Source: CAYNST01 sp964399955 (GTDB taxonomy: Bacteria; Pseudomonadota; Gammaproteobacteria; Pseudomonadales; Cellvibrionaceae). From it: DNA of 41,872 bases. The notes under the pieces were generated by a model. The model had not been told where the DNA came from, ran no database searches, and saw only the letters and a list, made by a program, of their open reading frames with translations. The position numbers and the translations under genes are program-made. Below, piece after piece: positions 23,128 to 31,456 of this stretch (positions within the stretch are counted from its first letter, which is position 1; each line of letters starts with the position of its first letter). The stretch is taken from positions 1 through 41,872 of the forward strand of contig CAYNST010000019.1 in NCBI GenBank assembly GCA_964399955.1, written 5' to 3'.

Positions 23128-24525
23128 TCAGATCAAGCCCAGATTGTTGGAACCCATGCCGGTGTACATGGAAGCCGGGATGCCCAAGCCTTTGGGGATG
23201 GCACCGTTCAGGTCCTCGGTAGTACCTGCGGAGCTGGCCGAGAAACCGGACCGGAAACCCGGCATTTGCGTAGCCACGATGAAGGGGCCGTTCTGGCGGG
23301 TATGGTCGCGGCCGTTGCCCATGCAGGTAACCTGCACAAACACCGTGGTTTCAATCAGCTTTTTGCCATCCGGGCCGGTGGTATCCATCAACCGCTTGAT
23401 GAAGTAAGCCGGCACATCGCTCTGGTAACGCACCATTTCATCGTTGGTTTCCGGGCCCGAGCTGTGGCAGGAGTTGTGGGCATCCTGATTATATGCGGTA
23501 TTGTGCCCGTGCCAGTCGCCCTGGTGGTTGCCCAGCTGCAAGGTGGCAACACGGGTTAAACCGCACTGCAGCGCAGCGATGATGATATCCGCCTGAGCTT
23601 TGCCGCCGGATTGCATACTGTAGCCGCCGTAGATACCGCGCGTACCGCCGCCACCTGCGCCAGGTGAAGGAGCGCGTGGTGCGCAACTTGCGATGTCCGG
23701 ACCGTCACCCGACAGGGCAGCGGTGAGACGCGCTTCAATTTTCTGCAGCGCCTCGCCATGGGTATCCAGCCGTTCCTTTTCTTCCTGGCCCAGCTTGTTC
23801 TTGATGGCGCTCAGCGCCTTGTGATGGGTTTCGAACACCTTCAGGTGGGTATCGTCCCTGGCGGCTTCCGGCGGCGCCGTCTGAAAAAACCGCTGATAGG
23901 CGTCACCCGGGTTGTCGGTGCAGGGGCCTACGTTACTGCACAAAACACCGCTGGTGGTTGCGCGGAAGCCCAGGTACATGGCGCTGTAGGGGGTGGTGGC
24001 CCCCAGGATAGGCGCTATGCGCCGGTCCATGGTGGGCGGCCCGTAGCCTGGCACTCCCAAGGCCTGGCTGGCATTGGCGTGGCCTTCCTGCATGACGTTC
24101 ACCTGGCGGAAGTGACAAATGCTGGCCACATCGTAACCGTCCGGGCCGTAGGGCCGGGTAACACTGTTCATCCGGGTGGCGCTGGTGGGCAGCCAGGTGG
24201 TGTTCTGCGCACCGCTGTTGAGGTAGCAGTAGACCACTCGCTTGTTGGTGAAGTCCTGCGCCAACGCGTGGCGGTTGGCAAAAATGCCCCCTACCAGAGC
24301 GGATGCCTTGAGTATGGAGGTGGAAACGCCCGCCTTACCCACCATATCCAGGAAGCTACGGCGGTCCTTGTTGATTTCTTTGGCGCGAGTTTCAGCAGCG
24401 CTTTCATCCTGTTTGAGAAAGTTTTTGGTGGCCTGCGGCGCCTGAGCCAGCAGCTCACGCTTCAGTTTGAGGATGCGCGCCTTGCGACTGGGGTAAAGCT
24501 TGTCAAATTCATCAATTCTTTTCAT
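23128..24525 (-). CDS. DUF1552-type exported protein (Tat)
   Basis: A 465-residue protein starting at ATG 24525 (MKRIDEFDKL) behind AAAGG. A long basic lead ends in a twin-arginine signal, D-R-R-S-F-L-D-M-V-G (about 54-63), with the hydrophobic core at about 66-85 and likely cleavage after A-L-A. The mature part (R-V-V-Y-C-Y-L-N-S-G-A..., P-I-L-G-A-T-T-P-Y, H-S-S-G..., L-Q-L-G-N-H-Q-G-D-W-H-G-H-N) resembles DUF1552/DUF1501-like proteins, which usually lie next to DUF1592 cytochromes as here. Tat export suggests folding or cofactor loading in the cytoplasm. No reaction is assigned. Gap of 82 bp to the gene upstream. Confidence 0.82.
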   Translation of the reverse strand: MKRIDEFDKLYPSRKARILKLKRELLAQAPQATKNFLKQDESAAETRAKEINKDRRSFLDMVGKAGVSTSILKASALVGGIFANRHALAQDFTNKRVVYCYLNSGAQNTTWLPTSATRMNSVTRPYGPDGYDVASICHFRQVNVMQEGHANASQALGVPGYGPPTMDRRIAPILGATTPYSAMYLGFRATTSGVLCSNVGPCTDNPGDAYQRFFQTAPPEAARDDTHLKVFETHHKALSAIKNKLGQEEKERLDTHGEALQKIEARLTAALSGDGPDIASCAPRAPSPGAGGGGTRGIYGGYSMQSGGKAQADIIIAALQCGLTRVATLQLGNHQGDWHGHNTAYNQDAHNSCHSSGPETNDEMVRYQSDVPAYFIKRLMDTTGPDGKKLIETTVFVQVTCMGNGRDHTRQNGPFIVATQMPGFRSGFSASSAGTTEDLNGAIPKGLGIPASMYTGMGSNNLGLI

Positions 24526-24607
24526 GTGCAAACCTTTCGAAATTGGGAGCCAATTGAGTCTGATGGTTAAGTGGGCGGCGCCGGTGCGCCGCCCGTCACC
24601 CGGTCCG

Positions 24608-27304
24608 TTAGCGTCTGAAGCGGACTACGTCAGACATACCTAAAGCCTTGAACATTGCTCTGGGGCTGCCGGACTGCACCAGGGCTGTTTCCAACTCGGA
24701 AGACACGCACGCATAGTGCTCTTTCTGCTCTGCGGTCAAAGGCTTCTCTTCTGCGGTTTGCGCCCCCGTTTTCAAAGCATAGCCGGCAACGTAACGGAAG
24801 GACTTCTCCACCAGACAGCTGTTGACGCTGTAGACGTCGGCCAGCTGCTTGGACAGGTCCTTGGCACCCTGGAAGGCGATACCGGTACCATTGATGCCGT
24901 CAACCTCGGCATCCGCCAAACTGTTGGGGCCGTTGAGCACACCTTTTTTGATCCACTCGACCGGCACATCCGGCAGTCCGTTCTCACCCAGGCCGCGGCT
25001 CTGTACTACATCGCCATTGGCCAGGCGCTTCAAGGGCAGACCGACATTGTCGAAGTCGTCCATACCGAAAGCCGGGTTGAGAATGTGCAAGTGGCAACTG
25101 TCGCAAGCCGGATGCGAGGTTTGGATGTCGTAAAAGTCAGGCGTGGTCAGCGTGCCGGTGGCCATCTTGGCATCCACCTGCGCCTGGTTCACGGAGCGGT
25201 CGGCACCCAGGCCGTCCGACGGTGGCGGTGGAATGACCTGACACAACAGATCTTCACGCATATGCCCGGAACGCTTGATGGGCGAGGTTCTGTCCATGTG
25301 GGCGTTGTAGGCCATGAAGGCTCCGGTGGTCAGAATGCCGCCGCGCTCTGTGGTGGGCACCAGAGAAAACTGCATGTGACTGGTGCCGCCGCCCGGAATG
25401 CCGTAGTAATCCGACAGGGTTTTGTCTATCAGGGTGAAATCCCCGGCAAAGAACTCGCTGAAGGGCACATCTTCGTTATAGAACACGTACTTGAACAGCT
25501 CGCGAACTTCCTGCGCCATGGACTGCTTGACTTCAGCGGTGAAAGCGGCGGAATCCCGATTGGCACCCACCACTCCGTCGGTGCGCAGCCACAGGCCGGC
25601 AAAACGTCCCACCTGCTGTTTGCCCAGTTCGGTGTCCAGCAGACGGTCTATCTGCGCCTCCACCTTGGCGGGGTCCGACAGATCACCTGCGGCCGCAGCG
25701 GCCATCAAGGTTTTGTCCGGGCCGGTCGCGGTGAACATATAGGCCAGAGCGGATGCGTACTCGTAAGGGTCCAGCACGTAGGCGCTGGGATCTGCCAGAA
25801 GCATCGCGTCGGTTTCTTCAGCCGGTGCATCGGAGCCCATGGCCAGTTGGGCTGGCGCTACAGTGACATCACCGATGTGCAGATCCTTGTCATTGCCGGG
25901 GGTGCCGTAAGGCTGCTGCCCTTCATCCATATTGCTGAAGGCTATCCGCACCGCCTGGTTGCCGGTCACGCCGGTGATCAGATAACGATATTCCTGCAGA
26001 TCGTAGTGCTCTACCATCTCCATGGCCACGGCGTTGCCGCCAATGGATAGGGTCATCTGCGGCCAGCGGTCCTGGAAATCATTGCCTTTGGCGTTGATGA
26101 TGACGATGGCCGGGTCAGAGAAGGCAAAATTGTGGGTGATATTACCGGCACTGTAGAGGTTGTAGGTGCCGTCGCCCTTGGGCTCGCCGGTGGTCTTGGT
26201 TGCAAAGCTCACACCGTTGACGGTTGAGCCGCCGGGGCCAGCTTCGTAACCCGTTGCATTGCCGGCGCCGCCGGTGTCGCCGCTACCCAGCCCCCAGCCC
26301 TCTTCCAGGGCCTGACTCACGGGGATGCCCAGCTCTGAGCGGTAAAGGAACTGTGGCGCCATCAGTACGGCCCGAATGGCCCACTCCAAGCCCTTGGACA
26401 GGTCCTCGGGACCGGTGATGATGGCCCGGTAGTCCGCCACTTCAGCAGCGGTCAACGGACGGCGGAAAGCTAAGGTGGCGAAGTCATTGATAAAGCTGGT
26501 AGCGCAGGTATTTGCCGCAGTGCAGGCAAAAGGCAGCGCGCCCATGGTGCTAACAGCCCAGGCAGCAATCTCTTCAGCGTTGCTGTCGTAGGCGTTCATG
26601 CGGCCTTCAGAGACTGATTCCTTGCCATGGTTCGGCAGGTTGGCAACCACTTTGTCGGCGTTGGCCTTGTTCTGTGCCGAATAGTCCGCAGGCAGTGGGC
26701 GCGCAAACAGGGATTGCAGCGAGTTGTGGTACTCGTAGGAGGTCAGCAGCTTCAATGCGCGCTGCCCGTAGAATACCGGGTCATCTGAAGCACAGCCCTG
26801 AGGGGCCACCACAACGTCACCACCTCTCAAAGACCATAGGTAGGCTGCGATATCCTCGGCGCACTCACCCACGCAAGTCTTAGTCTGAGGCATGTTATCA
26901 GCGATGAACTGAGCTAACCCTGCGGCAGAATCTGCATTATAGGCACTGTATTTAGTGCTATTTGGATATTCAAAATCATTTACGTTGTAAACCGAGCCAA
27001 ATAACGCGTTGGTGAAGGAGCCGTCACCATTATCAACGTGGCATGCGGAACATTGAGCGCCCTGAAACAGCGCCTTACCATTGGCAATATCCCCTGCTGC
27101 CGGCGCGTCGCCGCCCGACGATGAGCTGGATGAGCTACTTGAGCTGGACGAGCTAGAGCTGGACGAGCTGGAGCTAGAACTAGAGCTGGACGAGCTGCTG
27201 GAGCTGGACGAGCTGGTTGTATCCGGATCGGGCTGCGGGTTGTCGGCCCCGCCACAAGCCACCAAAAACGAGCTCATGAGAGCAAGCGGTAATATTTTAT
27301 GCAT
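24608..27304 (-). CDS. Multidomain cytochrome c lipoprotein of the DUF1592 family with an embedded CBM60-like domain
   Basis: An 898-residue lipoprotein. Domains in order: signal with lipobox L-V-A-C (Cys17); 33 consecutive Ser (31-63); cytochrome c domain with haem motif C-S-A-C-H (85-89); DUF1587/DUF1595-like segments (about 183-300); start of DUF1592 (R-A-V-L-M-A-P-Q-F-L-Y-R, about 311-322); an insert (about 355-485) with Y-N-L-Y-S-A-G near its start, R-I-A-F-S-N in its second half and K-D-L-H-I-G-D-V at its end, resembling calcium-dependent xylan-binding CBM60; rest of DUF1592 (about 510-640); DUF1588 with second haem motif C-D-S-C-H (734-738); DUF1585 (about 830-895). Such proteins pair with DUF1552 in planctomycetes, myxobacteria and Cellvibrionales. 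Redox activity at a surface-bound polysaccharide is an inference. Confidence 0.85.
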   Translation of the reverse strand: MHKILPLALMSSFLVACGGADNPQPDPDTTSSSSSSSSSSSSSSSSSSSSSSSSSSSSSSSSSGGDAPAAGDIANGKALFQGAQCSACHVDNGDGSFTNALFGSVYNVNDFEYPNSTKYSAYNADSAAGLAQFIADNMPQTKTCVGECAEDIAAYLWSLRGGDVVVAPQGCASDDPVFYGQRALKLLTSYEYHNSLQSLFARPLPADYSAQNKANADKVVANLPNHGKESVSEGRMNAYDSNAEEIAAWAVSTMGALPFACTAANTCATSFINDFATLAFRRPLTAAEVADYRAIITGPEDLSKGLEWAIRAVLMAPQFLYRSELGIPVSQALEEGWGLGSGDTGGAGNATGYEAGPGGSTVNGVSFATKTTGEPKGDGTYNLYSAGNITHNFAFSDPAIVIINAKGNDFQDRWPQMTLSIGGNAVAMEMVEHYDLQEYRYLITGVTGNQAVRIAFSNMDEGQQPYGTPGNDKDLHIGDVTVAPAQLAMGSDAPAEETDAMLLADPSAYVLDPYEYASALAYMFTATGPDKTLMAAAAAGDLSDPAKVEAQIDRLLDTELGKQQVGRFAGLWLRTDGVVGANRDSAAFTAEVKQSMAQEVRELFKYVFYNEDVPFSEFFAGDFTLIDKTLSDYYGIPGGGTSHMQFSLVPTTERGGILTTGAFMAYNAHMDRTSPIKRSGHMREDLLCQVIPPPPSDGLGADRSVNQAQVDAKMATGTLTTPDFYDIQTSHPACDSCHLHILNPAFGMDDFDNVGLPLKRLANGDVVQSRGLGENGLPDVPVEWIKKGVLNGPNSLADAEVDGINGTGIAFQGAKDLSKQLADVYSVNSCLVEKSFRYVAGYALKTGAQTAEEKPLTAEQKEHYACVSSELETALVQSGSPRAMFKALGMSDVVRFRR
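27116..27214 (-). repeat. Serine-codon tract encoding a 33-Ser linker
   Basis: The minus strand carries 33 consecutive Ser codons using AGC, TCG, TCC, TCT, AGT and TCA in mixed order. The mixture of codons shows that selection keeps the amino-acid run; it is not a simple slipped trinucleotide repeat. A second, shorter tract with an interrupting Thr lies in the DUF1566 lipoprotein at about 21283-21345. Confidence 0.9.
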
Positions 27305-27849
27305 CGCACTTCTCCGTCTTATTAGTTCCCGAATGGAGGATTTTGTTATTCATTGCCGATACCTGCTCAGTCGTGGCCCTGGGATTTATAACCAAAATGT
27401 TGAATAAGGTGCCATCATAGGCCAATTTTGCCCTGGCGTTCTTGATTCCGATCAACTATTGAACCTGCGGCTTGCACATTTTTATAAGTTTGAGCGCTGG
27501 GTCGCTTTACAAGCGGCTTTTGCACCCTGCGGAAACAGCCGTTGCAGGAGAAAACGAGACTTGCCCCCAAGGGGCCTGTCGCGCCGTGAAAATTTGCGAA
27601 ACTCGAGTGGTTTCAGAAAAAGCGCGCACCCGGATTGCGGTCTTTGTGACAACATCTCTGAGTTCAAAAAAGCGGAGTTTCGGCTTGCCAGGTTCTTCTT
27701 CTGCAGGTCCATACTCGGCAATTTTGTTGTTGAAATCAACGTCACTGCTCGCAAGATCTCCGGAGTGTGAAGGCGTTGACAATCCTTTGTTGCTGCCGTC
27801 GCAGAAGACCGCAACAATCGCTATAAACAAGCAGATTTTTATTGCGAAT
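27305..27849. other. 545-bp spacer between DUF1592 gene and glrR
   Basis: No gene is supported here. A minus-strand open frame runs through glrR's end into 27507 and, just past the glrR stop, encodes a hydrophobic stretch (I-K-I-C-L-F-I-A-I-V-A-V-F) followed by a polar region. It has no ATG or ribosome-binding site in frame at a suitable place. An inverted repeat TTGTTGC/GCAACAA (27787-27793 and 27811-27817) lies just after glrR. The promoter of the DUF1592/DUF1552 unit must lie in 27305-27500, but I find no convincing -10/-35 or -24/-12 pair. Confidence 0.5.
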
Positions 27850-29193
27850 TCATAGCCGGAACTGGTCTGCATCCAGGCCGTGGCGCTGCACAATCTTGTA
27901 AAAGTCTGTTCGGTTGCGACCGGCCAGTCTGGCCGCTTCACTGATGCTGCCACAGGTGGTGCGCAACAGCCCCTCAACATAGCTTTTTTCAAAATCCCGC
28001 TTGGCGTCGGTGAGCGTTTTGCTGGTGCAGTTTGCCTGTGCGGACAACGGCAGCGCGTTTTCCACCAGCGTATCGGGGATCATCAACCCCGGCGACAGCG
28101 CAACCACCTGCTCCAGGACGTTCTCCAGCTGGCGGATATTGCCAGGCCAGTCATAGGCCAGCAACAGGGACAAGGCCTGAGGCGCCAGCTGCTTCTGCGG
28201 CCTCTGGTCGCGCTCGGCGATGCTGCGCAGAAAGTGTTTGGTCAGCAGTGGGATGTCTTCTTTGCGTTCGCGCAGGCTGGGCAGAGTCAGACTGACCACA
28301 TTCAAACGGTAATAGAGGTCTTCCCGAAACAGGTTTTGCTCTATGGCTTCTGACAGGTTGCGGTGGGTTGCGGCAATGATGCGCACATTGATGGGGCGAT
28401 CGCGGGTGCCACCCACCGGTCGAACGGTTTTTTCCTGCAATACTCGCAGCAGTTTGGCCTGCAGCGCCAGGGGCATATCCCCTACTTCGTCAAGGAAAAT
28501 GCAGCCGCCTTCCGCAGCCACAAACAGCCCCTGGTGGTCTCGGGTGGCGCTGGTGAAGGCACCTTTGAGATGGCCAAACAGTTCGGACTCCAGTGTCTCC
28601 GAGGGTATGGCTCCGCAGTTGATGGCCACAAAAGGCTGCTGGGCACGCTTGCCGTGGGTGTGCAGAGCGCGCGCCAACACCTCTTTGCCGGTGCCACTTT
28701 CCCCCTGGATCAGCACGTTGACATCACTGGCCGCCAGAAGCTGCGCCTGCTCCAGCAACTGATACATCTTGGCGCTGCACGTATTGAACGCCTGCGCCCA
28801 GGAGTGCTTGCCAATGGCCTGTTCGACGTAAGCAGGTATGGCCTGCTTCAAAGTGGTGGCCAACTCGTCCTTGTCCACCGGCTTGGTCAGAAATGAGAAC
28901 ACGCCCCTTTGAGTGGCGATGACCGCTTCCCGGATCGAGCCGTGCGCGGTGAGAATGATGACCGGTAGACTGGGCCATTCGGTGTGAATCTTCTCGAACA
29001 GAGCCAGGCCATTCATGCCCTCCATGCGCAAGTCGGTGATGACCGCGTCGGGCAACTTGCGCTGAATGCAGAGCAGGGCCTCCTCGCCGCTGCTGGCGCA
29101 CTCTGTCTGGTAATTCAGCGCCCCCAGCCGCATGGCCAGCAGCTGCAGCATGCCCGCATCGTCATCAACCAACAAAATACACGGTTTATTCAT
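27850..29193 (-). CDS. glrR: Sigma-54-dependent response regulator GlrR (QseF)
   Basis: A 447-residue NtrC-type activator. Receiver domain (about 5-120) has the acidic pocket D10-D11-D12, phospho-acceptor Asp54 (V-I-T-D), T83 and Lys104. The AAA+ domain has Walker A G-E-S-G-T-G-K-E (164-171) and Walker B C-I-F-L-D-E (231-236). The C-terminal Fis-type helix-turn-helix ends A-R-L-A-G-R-N-R-T-D-F-Y-K, very like E. coli GlrR. The sigma-54 loop is GAFTSA (211-216), not GAFTGA. In E. coli GlrR activates glmY and rpoE promoters through TGTC-N10-GACA sites; one such site lies at 31273-31290 here. Third gene of the glrK-qseG-glrR operon, 38 bp after qseG. Confidence 0.93.
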   Translation of the reverse strand: MNKPCILLVDDDAGMLQLLAMRLGALNYQTECASSGEEALLCIQRKLPDAVITDLRMEGMNGLALFEKIHTEWPSLPVIILTAHGSIREAVIATQRGVFSFLTKPVDKDELATTLKQAIPAYVEQAIGKHSWAQAFNTCSAKMYQLLEQAQLLAASDVNVLIQGESGTGKEVLARALHTHGKRAQQPFVAINCGAIPSETLESELFGHLKGAFTSATRDHQGLFVAAEGGCIFLDEVGDMPLALQAKLLRVLQEKTVRPVGGTRDRPINVRIIAATHRNLSEAIEQNLFREDLYYRLNVVSLTLPSLRERKEDIPLLTKHFLRSIAERDQRPQKQLAPQALSLLLAYDWPGNIRQLENVLEQVVALSPGLMIPDTLVENALPLSAQANCTSKTLTDAKRDFEKSYVEGLLRTTCGSISEAARLAGRNRTDFYKIVQRHGLDADQFRL

Positions 29194-29231
29194 TTGCCCC
29201 GGCTCCCTTCTTGTTCATAGCCATATTGGCC

Positions 29232-29735
29232 CTATTTGCTCTGCAGCTCGATATCCGCTTCGATCTCACCCAGGCCGCGAATGGTCTCTTCGTGTTCGTC
29301 TCGCAGATCCCTGTACATTTTTTCCACCACCCCGTAGGCCTTTTGGCTTGAGAGAAGCAGGTCAAACAGCGCCACGTATTCGCGCGGCCAGGTGCCGGCC
29401 CGCCCTAAATCCGCAAGCAGCCGATTCAACTGACCGGGCGATGCATCCGGCTGGCAACTGGCCAGCAACATTGCGTCAAGCTGCACCTCTATGCTTTCTG
29501 CTTTAGGTTTGGGGGCTGCTGTGGCCACCCCTGCTTCCGGCCGCTGGCACAAACTCATGCGATCCAGCAGCAATTCGCTGACGCTGCGCTCGGGCCAGAG
29601 GGCGTCAATGGCATTGCTGCCGGACACGGCCACCTCTTCAACCACGGGGTTGCCCACCCCACTCTCCGGCAAGAATTTGCTCAACTGCGCGCAGCCGGAA
29701 CACAGCAGCAGTACCGCCAAAGGCCAAAATTTCAT
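29232..29735 (-). CDS. qseG: QseG/YfhG-like outer-membrane lipoprotein
   Basis: A 167-residue lipoprotein with signal peptide MKFWPLAVLLLCSGC (lipidated Cys15). The mature part has little motif content: an Asp/Glu- and Leu-rich helical region and a C-terminal stretch with predicted coiled coil (E-K-M-Y-R-D-L-R-D-E-H-E-E-T-I-R-G-L-G-E-I-E-A-D-I). It lies between a GlrK-type kinase and a GlrR-type regulator, and overlaps the kinase stop (ATGA), which is the enterobacterial glrK-qseG-glrR order. In E. coli QseG interacts with the kinase and is needed for its activity. Assignment rests mainly on context, size and lipobox. Confidence 0.75.
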   Translation of the reverse strand: MKFWPLAVLLLCSGCAQLSKFLPESGVGNPVVEEVAVSGSNAIDALWPERSVSELLLDRMSLCQRPEAGVATAAPKPKAESIEVQLDAMLLASCQPDASPGQLNRLLADLGRAGTWPREYVALFDLLLSSQKAYGVVEKMYRDLRDEHEETIRGLGEIEADIELQSK

Positions 29736-31153
29736 AGGTCGTCCTCAATCGGCAGCGGAAAGCGCAGGCAGAACTGGCAGCCTGGTACCGCTGCAACTAC
29801 TTTGATTTGTCCACCCAGGTGAAGCACACACTCCTGCACTATGGACAGCCCCAGGCCCGTGCCCTTCAGCGGGCCGCGTCTGCGCGCCCGCCCCTGATGA
29901 AAGGGCTTGAAAATAGTCTCCGTTTCATCGGCCGCCAGGCCGGGGCCATTGTCTGCCACGCTAAGCCACCATTCAGCGCCGTCGACGCCCCAGGTCACCT
30001 CCACTCGGCCTTCTAACGGCGCAAAGTCGTGGGCATTGGACAGAAGGTTGCTCAGGATCATCTCCAAGGCCTGGGGGTCGCTTTGCACCCGCTCGGGCGT
30101 GCCGTCTATCAGCCACTGGCACTGACTGCTGGGCCGAGTGGTCATCAGCTTGTCCTTGACATGGACACACAGGGCACGGATGTCCACATCAGAACGCGTG
30201 TTCAGCAGCCCGTGAGCCACAGCGTTGTAGTTCAGCAGTTGCTGAATCAGCAACTGCAGGCTGTCGGCGTTGTTCTTGAGTATCTTCAGAACGCCGCGCT
30301 GGTCATCATTGACCGGGCCCGGCACCTCATCCCGCAACAATGCACCCGCTTCCATGATCGCCGCCAAGGGCGTCTTCAGCTCATGGGTAATGTGTCGCAA
30401 AAACGCTTTTTTTTGTTTCTCGCTGGCCAACAACCGGGTGCGCATCCATTCCAGGTTGGCGCCCAGGGCCCGCAGGTCCGCAGGACCATCGATGACGATG
30501 GGCATTTGCCATTTTTCATGCCCCAGCTGGCGAATGGCGTCCGCCAAACGCCACATGGGACGGGCCACCGCCACAGAGGACAGCACCACCAGAAAAACCG
30601 TGCCCGGCAGAGCCAGTACGCCAATGAAAGTCATGTGCGAGATGACTCGTGCCAACTTGACATCCTCCCGCTCAAGCAGCCCCTGAACCTTGCCGTCTAT
30701 CTCGGCAGACAGCCCCCGCACCTCCTGGCCTGCTGCCTGCAGCTCTGTCAGCACCTGCTCCTGCACCTTGTCATTTACCACACCCGGCTGCAATTGCTCA
30801 AGGACCCGACCTATATGCCGACTCAGGCGATGGGCGTGCACAAACTCACCGGGTTGCAGCTGGGCTTCCCATTCCTGCAGCGACTGAACGTTCTTTTGGA
30901 AGAGCGTGAAAATGCGCTCGTTGCGCAGCAGGAGATATTGGCGCGCAGCGCGTTCAACGTCCGTCACCTGAGAACGGATTGCGGTATCCAGCGCCCCCAG
31001 CCGTTTCACCTCCGCAACCATCGCCCGCTGGTGGTTGGCCTGCTTAATCAAAAAGCCGGCGGCAATCATCACCGCTGCCGACAACGGCAGGATGGCCAGC
31101 AAAATGGCGGCAATCCATTGCTGTGTAAGGGTGAAGCGATTGAAAAGCTGCAT
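29732..31153 (-). CDS. glrK: Sensor histidine kinase GlrK (QseE)
   Basis: A 473-residue inner-membrane kinase. Two membrane segments (about 12-34 and 176-198) enclose a mostly helical periplasmic sensor domain of about 140 residues. A HAMP-like region follows. The H-box is H-I-T-H-E-L-K-T-P-L (about 255-264), and the ATPase has N-L-L-S-N-A-H-D-F (N box), D-N-G-P-G-L and G-T-G-L-G-L-S-I (G boxes). It phosphorylates GlrR in the characterised system, which responds to envelope conditions. First gene of the operon; a GTCAGGC/GCCTGAC repeat sits just before its start. The start ATG at 31153 has only a weak ribosome-binding site. Confidence 0.92.
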   Translation of the reverse strand: MQLFNRFTLTQQWIAAILLAILPLSAAVMIAAGFLIKQANHQRAMVAEVKRLGALDTAIRSQVTDVERAARQYLLLRNERIFTLFQKNVQSLQEWEAQLQPGEFVHAHRLSRHIGRVLEQLQPGVVNDKVQEQVLTELQAAGQEVRGLSAEIDGKVQGLLEREDVKLARVISHMTFIGVLALPGTVFLVVLSSVAVARPMWRLADAIRQLGHEKWQMPIVIDGPADLRALGANLEWMRTRLLASEKQKKAFLRHITHELKTPLAAIMEAGALLRDEVPGPVNDDQRGVLKILKNNADSLQLLIQQLLNYNAVAHGLLNTRSDVDIRALCVHVKDKLMTTRPSSQCQWLIDGTPERVQSDPQALEMILSNLLSNAHDFAPLEGRVEVTWGVDGAEWWLSVADNGPGLAADETETIFKPFHQGRARRRGPLKGTGLGLSIVQECVLHLGGQIKVVAAVPGCQFCLRFPLPIEDDL

Positions 31154-31170
31154 ATCGGCTAGGGCTCGAG

Positions 31171-31192
31171 GTCAGGCCGAGGCACGCCTGAC
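31171..31192. repeat. Inverted repeat in the glrK 5' region
   Basis: GTCAGGC (31171-31177) pairs perfectly with GCCTGAC (31186-31192) across 8 nt, ending 17 bp upstream of the glrK start. It may be an operator or an mRNA hairpin affecting translation. It lacks a T-run. Confidence 0.5.
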
Positions 31193-31272
31193 AAATTATT
31201 GCCGGCCATTCTATAGCGTTTAACGCCACGGCGGTCGATGAAAATGCCGGGTTGTCCCAGGGTAAACGCGCC

Positions 31273-31290
31273 TGTCGGCAATAGGAGACA
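31273..31290. promoter_or_regulatory. GlrR binding site (TGTC-N10-GACA)
   Basis: TGTCGGCAATAGGAGACA fits exactly the TGTC-N10-GACA pattern described for E. coli GlrR. It lies 120 bp upstream of glrK and 140 bp upstream of a sigma-54 promoter on the plus strand. That is an enhancer-like distance, similar to the glmY arrangement. Confidence 0.7.
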
Positions 31291-31430
31291 CCGTATGTCA
31301 CTGATTTTAAATGATTTTTCTAAATGGCACGGAGTCTTGTTGGCATTTTGCAACAGTTACGGGGGTTGGAGGGTGACACCACTGCTTAACAATTTCTATA
31401 ACCCATTGAATCTAAAGGGGTTTCAATAAT

Positions 31431-31446
31431 TGGCACGCAAATCGCT
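31431..31446 (+). promoter_or_regulatory. Sigma-54 promoter in the glrK upstream spacer
   Basis: TGGCACGCAAATCGCT matches the -24 element TGGCACG perfectly. Its -12 element is T-C-G-C, one mismatch to TTGC, with the exact consensus spacing. It points away from glrK toward 32097. The predicted start is around 31457. The nearest plausible plus-strand ORF is 470 bp further on. Confidence 0.75.
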
Positions 31447-31456
31447 ATACGCACTT

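Noticed and set aside
27116..27214. Repetitive GAGCTGGACGAGCTG tract taken as a CRISPR or satellite repeat
   Set aside because: It is in frame as Ser codons on the minus strand inside a lipoprotein linker and has no spacers.
27507..27992. Minus-strand ORF overlapping the end of glrR
   Set aside because: It begins inside glrR in another frame and has no start codon with a ribosome site near the hydrophobic stretch; kept only as a note in the spacer entry.
31325..31340. Sigma-54-like TGGCACGGAGTCTTGT
   Set aside because: The TTG lies one base too far and the essential GC at -12 is missing.
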